A stretch of 30,354 nucleotides of DNA from RGIG8306 sp964566025 (GCA_964566025.1 CAZMHF010000024.1:1-30354), one strand, 5' to 3'; positions 7,696-17,202 are shown, numbered from the stretch's first letter. Notes: generated by a model from the letters alone, not told the origin. Program-made: numbers and translations.

Positions 7696-9987
7696 TCAAC
7701 CGACGTTTCTCGTAATATTTAATACACCACTTATACCTCGAACTTTTTCAATCATTTGATTCATCGTCTGAACGCTATCGGCTTCAAATCCAATATCAAT
7801 TGTAGCAATACCCTTTTTGTTTACACGAGAATTCATCGACAAAATATCAATTGAGGATTCCGTAAATAGCTTTGATAAATCAACGATTAACCCTTTTCGA
7901 TTTGATACGAAAATACGAATCTCGACAGGGTACGTTTCTACGGAATCTATTTGCCATTCAACATCAATTAGTCTTGCCTTTTCATGCTCTGGCAATGTTG
8001 TAATATTCACGCAATCTGCGCGATGAATCGCAACCCCTCTACCACGCGTAATAAATCCTACAATCGAATCCCCTGGCAATGGCGAACAGCAACGCTTATA
8101 GCGAATTTCCAAATCATCATAGCCTTGAATAATTACGCCACTTTTTGCAGCATGTCGTTTCGGCTTTTTCTTTTCTGCTTGCGTTTGAATATTATCTAAT
8201 TCATCTGAATCAAGAATGGTCTTTTTGTTGACCTTGTCATACTCCTCAACAAGTTTGTTGACAATCTGTCCTTCTTTTAGTCCACCATGTCCAATTGCTG
8301 CTAATAATGAATCCCAATCTTTAAAACCATATTTCTTTAGCACTAAATTCATATACGTTGGTTTTAACAAATCCGATAACACATATGATTTTGCTTTTGC
8401 ATAATGATCAATTAGCTCTTTTCCTCGTTGAATGTCTTCGTCTTTTGATTTTTGCTTAAACCACGCATTGATCTTATTTCTTGCTTGCGTGCTTTTTATA
8501 ATTTTTAACCAATCTCGACTTGGCCCTTCCGATTTTTGAGAGGTAATAACCTCAATTCTATCACCATTTTTAATCACATAATCAAGCGTCACCATTCGAT
8601 CATTGACTTTTGCGCCAACCATCTTATTTCCAACTGCTGAGTGAATACTATAGGCAAAGTCAATCGGTGTAGAACCCGCTGGCAATGTTTTTATATCTGT
8701 TTGTGGCGTAAAACAATACACCGTCTCCGAAAACAAATTCAAATCGCTCTTAATTAAATTTAAAAATTCTTTATTATCTGATTCTTCGCGTTGCCACTCC
8801 AAAATTTGGCGCAACCAGCTCATCTTTTCTTCTTCTTGCGTTTCTGATTGATTGCCCATTTTTCCTTCTTTGTATTTCCAATGAGCAGCAATACCATATT
8901 CCGCTGTCTTGTGCATATCAAATGTACGAATTTGAATTTCAAATAACTTTCCATCATGTCCAATTAGCGTGGTATGCAAAGAGCGATACATATTCGGTTT
9001 TGGCATCGCTATATAATCCTTTACACGACCAGGAATTGGGCGATACATTGTATGAATCATACCAAGTACACTGTAACAATCATTAACGGTATTCACCAAA
9101 ATACGAATGGCAAACAAATCATAAATTTGATCCAATGTTTTATCTTGATTTTTCATCTTCTTATAAATACTAAAGAAATGCTTTACGCGACCATCTACTT
9201 CACCTTCAATATCATTTTTTTTCATGGCCTCTTGAACTTCTTCAACAATTTGATCAACAAACGATTCTCTCTCCGATTTTCGCAAGTTGATTTTATGTGC
9301 TAAGTTATAATACATTTCTGGCTCTAAATATTTTAATGACAAATCATCTAACTCGATTTTCACTTTTGAAATACCAAGTCTTTGAGAAATTGGCGCATAA
9401 ATATCCATCGTTTCACGCGCAATCTCTTTTTGCTTATCCTCTGACATATATTTTAGTGTTCGCATATTATGCAAACGATCGGCAAGCTTAATTAAAATCA
9501 CACGAATATCTTTCGCCATCGCTAAGAACATCTTGCGTAAATTTTCTGCTTGAACTTCGATTTTATCCATATCCCACGATAGCTTTGTAAGCTTTGTAAC
9601 ACCGTCTACAAGTAGTGCTACTTCCTCACCGAACATCTCCTTGATATCATCGTATGTATAATCCGTATCTTCAATCACATCATGCAATAATGATGCAATA
9701 ATTGTTTCCTTATCAAGCTCTAATTCCGCCAAAATAGTAGCAACACAAAGTGGGTGAATAATATATGGTTCACCCGATTTTCGCAATTGGCCCTCATGCG
9801 CTTCACTTGCTAGTTTGTATGCCTTATCAATCCCCGATAAATCGGCCGAAGGATGATAACGGAGAATGCTAACTAATAACTTTTGATAAAGCTCATCTGG
9901 CGTAACATAATTCACTGATGCATTTGTAGGGAGTTTTTCATTTGTAAGATTGTTTGGTTTATGATTCATGCCTGTTTTATCCGTCAT
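7696..9987 (-). CDS. relA: Bifunctional (p)ppGpp synthetase/hydrolase RelA/SpoT family
   Basis: This 763-residue Rel enzyme makes and degrades the stringent-response alarmone (p)ppGpp. The domains in order are: HD hydrolase with IIHP (H78) and LLHDVIEDT (H102-D103); synthetase, including the RVKDYIAMPKPNMYRSLHTTL segment; TGS domain (VYCFTPQTDIKTLPAGSTPIDFAY); a conserved-cysteine region (RYKRCCSPLPGDSIVGFITRGRG); and a C-terminal ACT domain. The hydrolase motif is intact, so both activities are expected. The start is set at 9987, not at the ATG at 10020, because AAGGAGGAGG lies just before it and would otherwise be inside the gene. It is preceded by the recJ terminator and its own promoter at 10021-10049, and followed closely by hemZ. 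Confidence 0.95.
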   Translation of the reverse strand: MTDKTGMNHKPNNLTNEKLPTNASVNYVTPDELYQKLLVSILRYHPSADLSGIDKAYKLASEAHEGQLRKSGEPYIIHPLCVATILAELELDKETIIASLLHDVIEDTDYTYDDIKEMFGEEVALLVDGVTKLTKLSWDMDKIEVQAENLRKMFLAMAKDIRVILIKLADRLHNMRTLKYMSEDKQKEIARETMDIYAPISQRLGISKVKIELDDLSLKYLEPEMYYNLAHKINLRKSERESFVDQIVEEVQEAMKKNDIEGEVDGRVKHFFSIYKKMKNQDKTLDQIYDLFAIRILVNTVNDCYSVLGMIHTMYRPIPGRVKDYIAMPKPNMYRSLHTTLIGHDGKLFEIQIRTFDMHKTAEYGIAAHWKYKEGKMGNQSETQEEEKMSWLRQILEWQREESDNKEFLNLIKSDLNLFSETVYCFTPQTDIKTLPAGSTPIDFAYSIHSAVGNKMVGAKVNDRMVTLDYVIKNGDRIEVITSQKSEGPSRDWLKIIKSTQARNKINAWFKQKSKDEDIQRGKELIDHYAKAKSYVLSDLLKPTYMNLVLKKYGFKDWDSLLAAIGHGGLKEGQIVNKLVEEYDKVNKKTILDSDELDNIQTQAEKKKPKRHAAKSGVIIQGYDDLEIRYKRCCSPLPGDSIVGFITRGRGVAIHRADCVNITTLPEHEKARLIDVEWQIDSVETYPVEIRIFVSNRKGLIVDLSKLFTESSIDILSMNSRVNKKGIATIDIGFEADSVQTMNQMIEKVRGISGVLNITRNVG

Positions 9988-10020
9988 AGCGCCTCCTCCT
10001 TTTTTAATGTGGTAGTTCAT

Positions 10021-10049
10021 ATTATATTCACATTTTGTATAAAAAGCAA
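10021..10049 (-). promoter_or_regulatory. Sigma-A promoter of relA, overlapping the recJ terminator tail
   Basis: On the minus strand, TTGCTT (10044-10049) and TATAAT (10021-10026) are 17 bases apart. The -35 box is made from the U-tract that follows the recJ terminator hairpin (10051-10078), so terminator and promoter share bases. Confidence 0.7.
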
Positions 10050-10078
10050 ATGAAAATTCGCTATCGGGCGAATTTTCA
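10041..10078 (-). terminator. Rho-independent terminator of recJ
   Basis: An 11-bp perfect stem (TGAAAATTCGC, 10051-10061, with 10068-10078) has a 6-base loop. On the minus strand it is followed by TTTGCTTTTT. It lies about 20 bases after the recJ stop codon. Confidence 0.8.
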
Positions 10079-10097
10079 CATTATAAGGAAGAAACCA

Positions 10098-11846
10098 TTA
10101 TGGTGTTTCCGTATTTTTAGAGGCTTTTATCGCACGAACTTGCATTTGGAATGTCTTTTGATTGCGATATTCATTTAGCACCGGAAAGTATATGCATGTC
10201 ACGTACAATGTATTCGCCTCACCTCTCTTTGCTTTTGCAACTTCCGCATCTCCAAATTCTCGTCTCATTTCGTCAAAAAACTCGTCAATATGTTGAAACA
10301 TCACTGCCTGATAAACGAAATTTTCACGAGAACGAAGTGATAATTTTAGGACGCGTCGATCATTTCCAAACACCTTTGCCGATATAACCTTCGCACCACT
10401 TTCGCCAAATGTTGGTTTCGGATTTCCGATGCCAAATGGCTCAAGCAAATCGAATTCTCGTAATAAGCTCTCGTCTACATAACGAAGTGGCATCGCCATA
10501 TCAATATAAATATGCTCAACCATATCCTCCTGCGTCAATCGGCACTTATTATTTATCTCACGACGAAAAGCATCTACATCCTTTGTTTTTAATGTCATGC
10601 CAGCCGCCATTGGATGTCCTCCAAAAGCTAGAAAATATTCAGATAGCTCACTAAGCGCTTTAAACATATCATACGCTTCAATGGAACGCGCCGAACCTTT
10701 TATGCCTTTTTCGCCTTTTGTAAGAACGATGGTCGGCTTATAAAACTCTTCTTTTATTCTTCCAGCGACAATTCCCGCAATACTTTCATGACACTCTGGC
10801 AAATAGATCACCAACACTCGATCTTCCTCATACTCGCGCGCTTTATTAACACCCTCATAGGTCATGACCTCTGTCATTTGCTTACGTGTTTTATTTAGCT
10901 CAACCAATTCCTCTGAAAGCACTCTAGCTTCTACTTCATTATTTTCTAACAACAACTTCACGCACTTTTTCGCTGTGTCTAAACGCCCACCTGCATTTAA
11001 TGTTGGCCCTATCATAAATCCGATATGGTACGATTGCAAATTTTCCTGCTTAATCTCCAACTCATTTAGTAACATCTTTAGACCAACTTGATTTGTCTTT
11101 TTCAAATATTTCAAGCCGATTTGAACAAGAAGACGATTTTCATCTACCAAAGGCACCATATCTGCAACCGTCGCCAATGCAACGTATTCAAGCAATACAA
11201 AGGTTGCTTCCTTCTCAATTCCTCGCTCTTTTAATAATGCTAATGATAACTTATAGGCAACACCAGCGCCACATAACATATCACATGGATAGTGACAATC
11301 TGGTTGTTTTGGATTAATAATCGCATCCGCTTTTGGCAATACCTCGGGAAGCTCATGATGGTCTGTAATAACCACCATCATTCCTAGCTCTTTTGCATAT
11401 GAAATAGCATCACACGCCGAAATTCCATTGTCGCAAGTAATAATAACCTTTACACCCTCATCATATGCTCTTTTTACGATAGCGCGATTGATCCCATACC
11501 CATCAATAATTCGATTTGGTATATCCCAATCCACGTTTGCCTCTAGCATCGTAAGTGCTTTAAATAAAATGGTCGTCGCACAAATCCCATCCACATCATA
11601 ATCGCCTACAATTCGAATTTTATCATTGCGATTAATGGCATCAAAAAGAATCCGTTTTGCAAGCGCCATATCCTTTAGTAATGACTCATCATGAAAATGA
11701 CTCATATCGCCATACAGAAATTTTTCGATTTTGTCTAGCGGAATGTCTCGATTCCATAACAATCTGGCAGTTACTTGATCAATATTAAATTGGCTTGCAA
11801 TTTCCTTGAAATCCGTTTTCTTTCTTTGTATATGCCAAACTTGCAT
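10098..11846 (-). CDS. recJ: Single-stranded-DNA-specific exonuclease RecJ
   Basis: RecJ degrades single-stranded DNA 5' to 3' in recombination and repair. The 582-residue product has the DHH phosphoesterase motifs: GDYDVDG at 81-87 (D82, D84, D86), CDNG at 138-141 (D139), and the eponymous DHH at 162-164. The DHHA1 part follows with AFGGHPMAAG (GGH at 409-411), then the C-terminal OB-like domain with ERFGIGNP-type sequence (LLEPFGIGNPKPTF). The length is typical of Firmicutes. The ATG follows GGAG at a rather long spacing. It begins 18 bases after the DUF1015 stop codon, so the two are probably co-transcribed. The apt gene that commonly lies between recJ and relA in this group is missing. 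Confidence 0.95.
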   Translation of the reverse strand: MQVWHIQRKKTDFKEIASQFNIDQVTARLLWNRDIPLDKIEKFLYGDMSHFHDESLLKDMALAKRILFDAINRNDKIRIVGDYDVDGICATTILFKALTMLEANVDWDIPNRIIDGYGINRAIVKRAYDEGVKVIITCDNGISACDAISYAKELGMMVVITDHHELPEVLPKADAIINPKQPDCHYPCDMLCGAGVAYKLSLALLKERGIEKEATFVLLEYVALATVADMVPLVDENRLLVQIGLKYLKKTNQVGLKMLLNELEIKQENLQSYHIGFMIGPTLNAGGRLDTAKKCVKLLLENNEVEARVLSEELVELNKTRKQMTEVMTYEGVNKAREYEEDRVLVIYLPECHESIAGIVAGRIKEEFYKPTIVLTKGEKGIKGSARSIEAYDMFKALSELSEYFLAFGGHPMAAGMTLKTKDVDAFRREINNKCRLTQEDMVEHIYIDMAMPLRYVDESLLREFDLLEPFGIGNPKPTFGESGAKVISAKVFGNDRRVLKLSLRSRENFVYQAVMFQHIDEFFDEMRREFGDAEVAKAKRGEANTLYVTCIYFPVLNEYRNQKTFQMQVRAIKASKNTETP

Positions 11847-11864
11847 AGTGAAATCTCCATTTTC

Positions 11865-13103
11865 CTAATCAATCGCGTGTACAAATAGCCCGCTTCGTAA
11901 TTTTGGCTCAAACCATGTCGATTTTGGCGGCATCAGCAAATCGGCGTCGGCTACGGAAAAAAGTTCCTGAATCGACGTCGCATACATAGAGAAAGCAACG
12001 GTCATGTCGTTATGACATCTCTTCTCAAGCTCCTTCGTTCCACGAATACCGCCAATAAAATCAATACGGTTATCCGTTCTAGGATCGGCAATACCAAGCA
12101 ATGGTGCCAACACAAAATCTTGAAGCAAGGAAACATCCAAGCCCTTAACTGGATCGCTATTTTTAATGGAATCCTTTGCAATAAGTCGATACCACATATC
12201 GTCTAAAAACATACCGATTTCATATTTTTTTATTGGCTCATAAGCCGTTTTGCCCACTTCCTCGATTTCAAAATTTTCGCCGATCTTTTCAAGGAATGTC
12301 TCCTTTGTCAAGCCATTTAAATCTTTGACAACACGATTGTATGGCATAACCATCAATTCTTCATCTGGAAATAACACCGAAAGAAAATAATTAAACTCTT
12401 CTTCGCCTGTCACTTTTTCAGCCTGATTACGTCTTTTCAATCCAACCTTTACAGCACTTGCTGCACGATGGTGTCCATCTGCAATATATGTGTGATCAAT
12501 GTTTGCAAACGCTTTGACTAATGCATCAATCACCTCTTGTTTTTTTACAACCCATACAATATGCTCAATTCCATCATCACTAACGAATTGGTATTCAGAT
12601 GACTCATTTGTCGCTGTATCGACTAATTGACGAATAGTCTCTTGCGCACGATATGCTAAGAAAATAGGGCCCGTTTGTGCATTACACGTGTCGATATGGC
12701 GAATGCGATCCTGCTCTTTTTCTTCTCTTGTATTTTCATGCTTTTTAATCACTTGATTTTGATAATCATCAATACTACTAAGTCCAACAATACCTGTTTG
12801 ACTTCTTCCGTCCATAATTAGACGATAGATATAAAAACAGTTTTGCGTATCCTCAATAAATTGTTTTTTATCGATAAATTCTTTTAAAAGCGAAGCTGCT
12901 TTTTCATACACACAGTCTGCATAGGTGCTTACTGAATCATCAAATTGTGTTTCGGCACGATCTATCGCTAAGAAGGACTCTGGATTGTTTGCTACAACTT
13001 CCTTTGCTTCTGCACGATTATATACGTCATATGGTAATGCTGCCGTAACCTCCGCTTTATCTCTAGCTGGACGAATTGCTTTAAATGGTTTTACGATTGC
13101 CAT
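11865..13103 (-). CDS. DUF1015 family protein
   Basis: This 412-residue protein matches the DUF1015 family (Pfam PF06245). The family start (MAIVKPFKAIRP) and proline-tyrosine-aspartate PYDV at about 24-27 are present, as are KHENT at 121-125 and DGHHR at 209-213, the conserved histidine-rich motif. It is soluble, with no signal peptide or membrane segment. The biochemical function is not established to my knowledge. It lies directly downstream of serC-serA, an arrangement often seen in Firmicutes, which suggests a link to serine or phosphoserine metabolism (inference from context only). AGAGAGG precedes the ATG. A terminator hairpin lies only 21 bases upstream of the start, so expression must come by read-through or from a promoter I cannot identify. 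Confidence 0.9.
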   Translation of the reverse strand: MAIVKPFKAIRPARDKAEVTAALPYDVYNRAEAKEVVANNPESFLAIDRAETQFDDSVSTYADCVYEKAASLLKEFIDKKQFIEDTQNCFYIYRLIMDGRSQTGIVGLSSIDDYQNQVIKKHENTREEKEQDRIRHIDTCNAQTGPIFLAYRAQETIRQLVDTATNESSEYQFVSDDGIEHIVWVVKKQEVIDALVKAFANIDHTYIADGHHRAASAVKVGLKRRNQAEKVTGEEEFNYFLSVLFPDEELMVMPYNRVVKDLNGLTKETFLEKIGENFEIEEVGKTAYEPIKKYEIGMFLDDMWYRLIAKDSIKNSDPVKGLDVSLLQDFVLAPLLGIADPRTDNRIDFIGGIRGTKELEKRCHNDMTVAFSMYATSIQELFSVADADLLMPPKSTWFEPKLRSGLFVHAID

Positions 13104-13124
13104 AATGTTTCCTCTCTATATGCA

Positions 13125-13157
13125 AAAAAGATGCCGCAAAACACACGGCATCTTTTT
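13125..13157 (-). terminator. Rho-independent terminator after serA, just before DUF1015
   Basis: A 12-bp stem (AAAAAGATGCCG, 13125-13136, with CGGCATCTTTTT, 13146-13157) has a 9-base loop and gives a run of T on the minus strand. It begins 10 bases after the serA stop and ends 21 bases before the DUF1015 ATG. It may act as an attenuator between the two. Confidence 0.85.
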
Positions 13158-13166
13158 TAATTATTA

Positions 13167-14339
13167 TTAATTATCTTTTGTTAAAACGCGAACCTTGATT
13201 ACGCCTTCAATCTCTGTCACTTTCTTTGCAAATGCCTCATCTACAACTGCCGAAACATCAAATAATGCGTAAGAATACTCGCCTCTGCTACAGGATACCA
13301 TATTTTCGATATTCATGCCTGCTTCACTAAAAGCTGCTGTAAACTTTGTAATCACACCTGGGATATTGCTATGTGCTACTGCCACACGTGACGCACAAGC
13401 TAATTCGCCCATTTTACATACTGGGTAGTTTACTGAATTAACAATGTTGCCGTTTTTAATATAGTCCATCATTTGATCAACTGCCATGATTGCACAATTG
13501 TCTTCTGACTCTTCTGTTGAAGCGCCAAGATGTGGAATGGCAATTACGCCCTTCATATTTGCTGTCTTTGCATTTGGGAAATCTGTCACATAGTGACGTA
13601 CCTTTCCGGAAGCAAGCGCTACTTCTAAATCATCATCATTTGCAAGAAGATCACGAGCAAAGTTAAGAAGAATCACTCCATCTTTCATTTTCTCAATCGT
13701 CTCTGCGCGGAATGTATGCTTTGTCACATCGGTTAGTGGAACATGTACGGTAATAAAATCGCACTCTGCAAAAATCGTATCTAATGATTCTACATGTTGT
13801 ACCTTGCATGATAAGCTCCAAGCAAAGTCAATTGGAATATCTGGATTGTAACCTAGCACTTCCATGCCAAGATCTACTGCTGCATTGGCTACACGATAAC
13901 CAATTGCGCCTAAGCCGATAACGCCTATTTTTTTGCCAGCGATTTCTGTTCCAGCAAATTGGCTTTTTCCTTTTTCAACAAGTGCATCGACATTTTCCTC
14001 GCCTTTGATTGTTTGAACCCAATTGATACCACCAACGATATCACGAGAAGCAAGCATCATACCAGCGATTACTAATTCCTTAACACCGTTTGCGTTGGCA
14101 CCTGGTGTATTGAATACAACAATACCTTTTTTAGCACATTCATCAAGTGGAATATTATTGACACCTGCTCCTGCACGTGCAATAGCTAAAAGGTTCTCCG
14201 AAAATTCCATGCCATGCATCTTTGCGCTACGAACAAGAACGCCTTGTGCATCATCCATATTCTCAACTATGTTAAAATCAGATGTTAAATTATTTAGACC
14301 TACTTTTGAAATAGGATTTAAGCAATGTAAATTCGCCAT
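13167..14339 (-). CDS. serA: D-3-phosphoglycerate dehydrogenase
   Basis: SerA catalyses the first step of serine synthesis, oxidising 3-phosphoglycerate with NAD. The 390-residue protein has the D-2-hydroxyacid dehydrogenase fold: Rossmann motif GVIGLGAIGYRV at 139-150, the catalytic arginine in NFARD (R229) and catalytic histidine in PHLGAS (H270). A C-terminal ACT domain (about 318-390) is likely to sense serine. Two oddities: by eye, the place of the usual catalytic glutamate (FPTEP in E. coli) reads FPNAK, and the usual NxARG reads NFARD. Both seem to mark a short SerA subgroup, but activity on phosphoglycerate rests largely on the pairing with serC. The start overlaps the serC stop (TAATG), with AGGAGG inside the end of serC, so the two are translationally coupled. 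Confidence 0.92.
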   Translation of the reverse strand: MANLHCLNPISKVGLNNLTSDFNIVENMDDAQGVLVRSAKMHGMEFSENLLAIARAGAGVNNIPLDECAKKGIVVFNTPGANANGVKELVIAGMMLASRDIVGGINWVQTIKGEENVDALVEKGKSQFAGTEIAGKKIGVIGLGAIGYRVANAAVDLGMEVLGYNPDIPIDFAWSLSCKVQHVESLDTIFAECDFITVHVPLTDVTKHTFRAETIEKMKDGVILLNFARDLLANDDDLEVALASGKVRHYVTDFPNAKTANMKGVIAIPHLGASTEESEDNCAIMAVDQMMDYIKNGNIVNSVNYPVCKMGELACASRVAVAHSNIPGVITKFTAAFSEAGMNIENMVSCSRGEYSYALFDVSAVVDEAFAKKVTEIEGVIKVRVLTKDN

Positions 14340-15421
14340 TATGCGTTTTCCTCCTCAAATTTTTTCATAAATGTTACAAGAGCTTCAACGCCTTCGATTG
14401 GCATAGCATTGTAAATACTTGCTCTCATACCACCAACACTTCTATGTCCTTTAAGGTTTTCAAATCCAGCTGCTTTTGCTTCTTTTACGAATTTAGCATC
14501 TAATTCATCATTTCCTGTTACGAAAGGTACATTCATAAGAGAACGACTTGATGGCTCAACCGTTGCACTAAACATCTTGCTTTGGTCAAGGAAATTATAT
14601 AAAACTGCTGCTTTCTTTTCGTTAACTTCTTTCATCGCTGCAAGACCGCCAAGTCCCTTAATCCATTTGAATACTTTTCCGCAAATATAAATACCATAGC
14701 AAGGAGGTGTGTTGTACATAGATTTGTTATCTACATGAATTTTGTATTGCATCATCGTTGGAACACTTGCATCCACTTCTTCAGGGATTAAATCTTCACG
14801 AATAATCGCAATCACAACACCTGCAGGTCCAATATTCTTTTGAACGCCACCATAAATCATCGCATATTTTGATACATCAACTGGCTCTGATAAAAAACAA
14901 GAAGATACATCAGCAATTAAGTCTTTGCCTTTTGTGTTTGGCAATGTGTGGAACTTTGTTCCGTAAATCGTATTGTTTTCGCAAATATAAACGTAATCAG
15001 AATCATCATTAATCGGAAGATCTGAACAATCTGGAATATAAGAAAATGTTTTGTCTGCGCTTGAAGCAACCGCTTTTACATCACCATATTTTTGAGCTTC
15101 TTGATATGCTTTCTTAGCCCATTGTCCAGTAATCACATAATCTGCTTTTTTATTTTTCATAAAGTTCATAGGAATCATTGCAAATTGAAGAGATGCTCCA
15201 CCTTGAAGAAATAGCACTTTATAGTTGTCAGGAATATTCATCAATTCGCGCAAATCTTTTTCAGCTTCGTTGATAATTTCTTCGTAAGCCTTTGAACGAT
15301 GACTCATCTCCATAACAGACATGCCGCTTCCCTTATAATCAAGCATTTCGCTTGCTGCTTCTTTTAGAACTTCTTCTGGTAATACCGCTGGTCCGGCAGA
15401 AAAATTGTACACTCTTCCCAT
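14339..15421 (-). CDS. serC: Phosphoserine aminotransferase
   Basis: SerC makes O-phosphoserine from 3-phosphohydroxypyruvate and glutamate with pyridoxal phosphate. The 360-residue product starts MGRVYNFSAGPAVLP, as typical for the family, and has the PLP lysine at K195 (YGGVQKNIGP). HRSVGGMRASIYNAM near the end is the substrate-binding segment. Two start codons are possible, at 15427 and 15421, 4 and 10 bases after AGGAGG; I take 15421 from the family N-terminus. An upstream ATG at 15475 overlaps the -10 box of the promoter at 15474-15502 and cannot be on that transcript. serC and serA form a two-gene unit. Confidence 0.93.
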   Translation of the reverse strand: MGRVYNFSAGPAVLPEEVLKEAASEMLDYKGSGMSVMEMSHRSKAYEEIINEAEKDLRELMNIPDNYKVLFLQGGASLQFAMIPMNFMKNKKADYVITGQWAKKAYQEAQKYGDVKAVASSADKTFSYIPDCSDLPINDDSDYVYICENNTIYGTKFHTLPNTKGKDLIADVSSCFLSEPVDVSKYAMIYGGVQKNIGPAGVVIAIIREDLIPEEVDASVPTMMQYKIHVDNKSMYNTPPCYGIYICGKVFKWIKGLGGLAAMKEVNEKKAAVLYNFLDQSKMFSATVEPSSRSLMNVPFVTGNDELDAKFVKEAKAAGFENLKGHRSVGGMRASIYNAMPIEGVEALVTFMKKFEEENA

Positions 15422-15473
15422 AGTCATGGATCCTCCTAAAAATTTTTGTTGATTATTTTGTTCAATCGTATTC

Positions 15474-15502
15474 ATTCTAGTCCACTGTTAATTATTTGTC
15501 AA
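15474..15502 (-). promoter_or_regulatory. Sigma-A promoter of serC-serA
   Basis: On the minus strand a perfect TTGACA (15497-15502) and TAGAAT (15474-15479) are separated by 17 bases. The -35 lies about 11 bases after the ilvB stop codon. It makes serC-serA independently transcribable from leuB-ilvD-ilvB, although no terminator separates them. Confidence 0.8.
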
Positions 15503-15513
15503 GCGAAAACCAA

Positions 15514-17202
15514 TCAACCGAAGTCCTTTTCCACTAAATCTTTTCCATCGAAACACTCCACAATTGGTGCGCCAGGAGCAACCATCGGAAACACCTTATC
15601 ATCATTATCAATTAGACACTCTATTACGACTGGTGCATTTAGTGCGATTGCTTCTTTAATCGTACTCTCAACTTCTTCTTTTTTGGTTACACGAAAGGCC
15701 TTTGCGCCCATTGCTTCGGCCAACTTCACAAAGTCAACCTTGTCTTCTAAAATCGTATTGGAGTAACGTTTTCCGTAAAATAGTGTTTGCCATTGGCGAA
15801 CCATTCCTAGAACATGATTATTTAAAACCACTTGGATAATCGGAATATTGTAACGAGTCGCTGTTGCAATCTCATTCATATTCATGCGGAAACATCCATC
15901 GCCCGCTATATTAAATACCGTTTTATCCTTGCAAGCAAGTTTTGCACCTAATGAAGCGCCTAATCCATATCCCATCGTTCCACAACCACCACTTGAAATA
16001 AAGGTGCGTGGATTATGATATTTAATGAACTGTGCTGCCCACATTTGATGTTGACCAACCTCTGTTACAATCAGTGCATCTCCGTTTGTTACTTTGTAAA
16101 TTTGCTCAAGAACATATGGTCCTGTAAGCTTTTGAGTATCATAACAAAGTGGATATTTTTCTAACAATTCTTTAATGCGATTTTTCCAGTTTGTATGCTC
16201 TTGTTGTGGCAATTTTTCATTTAAAATTGTAAGCACCTTTTTCAAATCGCCAATAATCGAAGCATGGGTTTTAACATTTTTATTAATTTCTGCTGGATCA
16301 ATATCGATTTGAAGAAGCTTTGCATTTTTCGCGAATTTCTTTGCATTTCCTGTAACACGATCGCTAAATCTTACGCCTAATCCAATCAATAAATCGGCCT
16401 CTGTTACACCAAAATTTGCTGTTTTTGTTCCATGCATACCAAGCATTCCTGTATACATCTCATCTCTTCCGTCCATAACGCCTTTGCCCATCAGTGTATC
16501 ACATACTGGTGCATCCACAATTTTGGCAAATTGTCTTACCTCTTCGTAGGCTTCTGATATAACGGCACCACCACCTACAAAAATATATGGTTTTTTTGCT
16601 TTTAAAATCATTTTAATGGCGTTTTCGATTTTTTCTTCTTTGATTGGTTTTTCAACCATCGTCGTCTCTTTTTTCTGAAGTGGCTTATAGTCACATGTTG
16701 CAGCCGTTACATCTTTTGTAACATCGATCAAAACAGGGCCTGGACGTCCTGATTTTGCGATTTCAAATGCCGAACGGATTGTATCTGCCAACTGATGAAT
16801 GTCTTTAACAATGTAGTTGTGCTTTGTAATGGGCATTGTCACACCAGCAATATCAATTTCTTGAAAGCTGTCTTTTCCGAGCAAATTCACGGCTACATTT
16901 GCTGTAATTGCCACAAGTGGAACAGAATCCATATACGCTGTTGCTATACCTGTTACCAAGTTTGTTGCGCCAGGGCCACTTGTTGCCATACAAACGCCAA
17001 CTTTTCCTGTCGCACGAGCATAACCATCTGCTGCATGTGCTGCACCTTGCTCATGTGATGTTAATATGTGTGTAATTTCATTTGAATACTTGTATAAGGC
17101 ATCATAAATATTTAAAATCGTACCACCTGGATAACCAAATACGGTATCTACGCCTTGTTCTTTTAAACATTCAAGTATAATTTCTGAACCATTTAATTGC
17201 AT
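15514..17202 (-). CDS. ilvB: Acetolactate synthase, large (catalytic) subunit
   Basis: This ThDP-dependent enzyme condenses two pyruvates to acetolactate (valine/leucine branch) or pyruvate with 2-ketobutyrate (isoleucine branch). The 562-residue protein shows the N-terminal PYR domain with GYPGGTIL (23-30) and the catalytic glutamate E51 (SHEQGAAH), the central FAD/cofactor domain, and the C-terminal PP domain with the ThDP motif GDG at 434-436 through NN at 461-462. KDSFQE (110-115) is typical of biosynthetic IlvB. No regulatory subunit gene (ilvN/ilvH) lies beside it, and ilvC is also absent; they would have to be elsewhere. AAAGGAG precedes the ATG. It follows ilvD by 30 bases in the leuB-ilvD-ilvB operon. 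Confidence 0.93.
   Translation of the reverse strand: MQLNGSEIILECLKEQGVDTVFGYPGGTILNIYDALYKYSNEITHILTSHEQGAAHAADGYARATGKVGVCMATSGPGATNLVTGIATAYMDSVPLVAITANVAVNLLGKDSFQEIDIAGVTMPITKHNYIVKDIHQLADTIRSAFEIAKSGRPGPVLIDVTKDVTAATCDYKPLQKKETTMVEKPIKEEKIENAIKMILKAKKPYIFVGGGAVISEAYEEVRQFAKIVDAPVCDTLMGKGVMDGRDEMYTGMLGMHGTKTANFGVTEADLLIGLGVRFSDRVTGNAKKFAKNAKLLQIDIDPAEINKNVKTHASIIGDLKKVLTILNEKLPQQEHTNWKNRIKELLEKYPLCYDTQKLTGPYVLEQIYKVTNGDALIVTEVGQHQMWAAQFIKYHNPRTFISSGGCGTMGYGLGASLGAKLACKDKTVFNIAGDGCFRMNMNEIATATRYNIPIIQVVLNNHVLGMVRQWQTLFYGKRYSNTILEDKVDFVKLAEAMGAKAFRVTKKEEVESTIKEAIALNAPVVIECLIDNDDKVFPMVAPGAPIVECFDGKDLVEKDFG

Noticed and set aside
15428..15475. Longer serC start at 15475
   Set aside because: That ATG overlaps the -10 box of a consensus promoter, while AGGAGG lies later, before the family-typical N-terminus.
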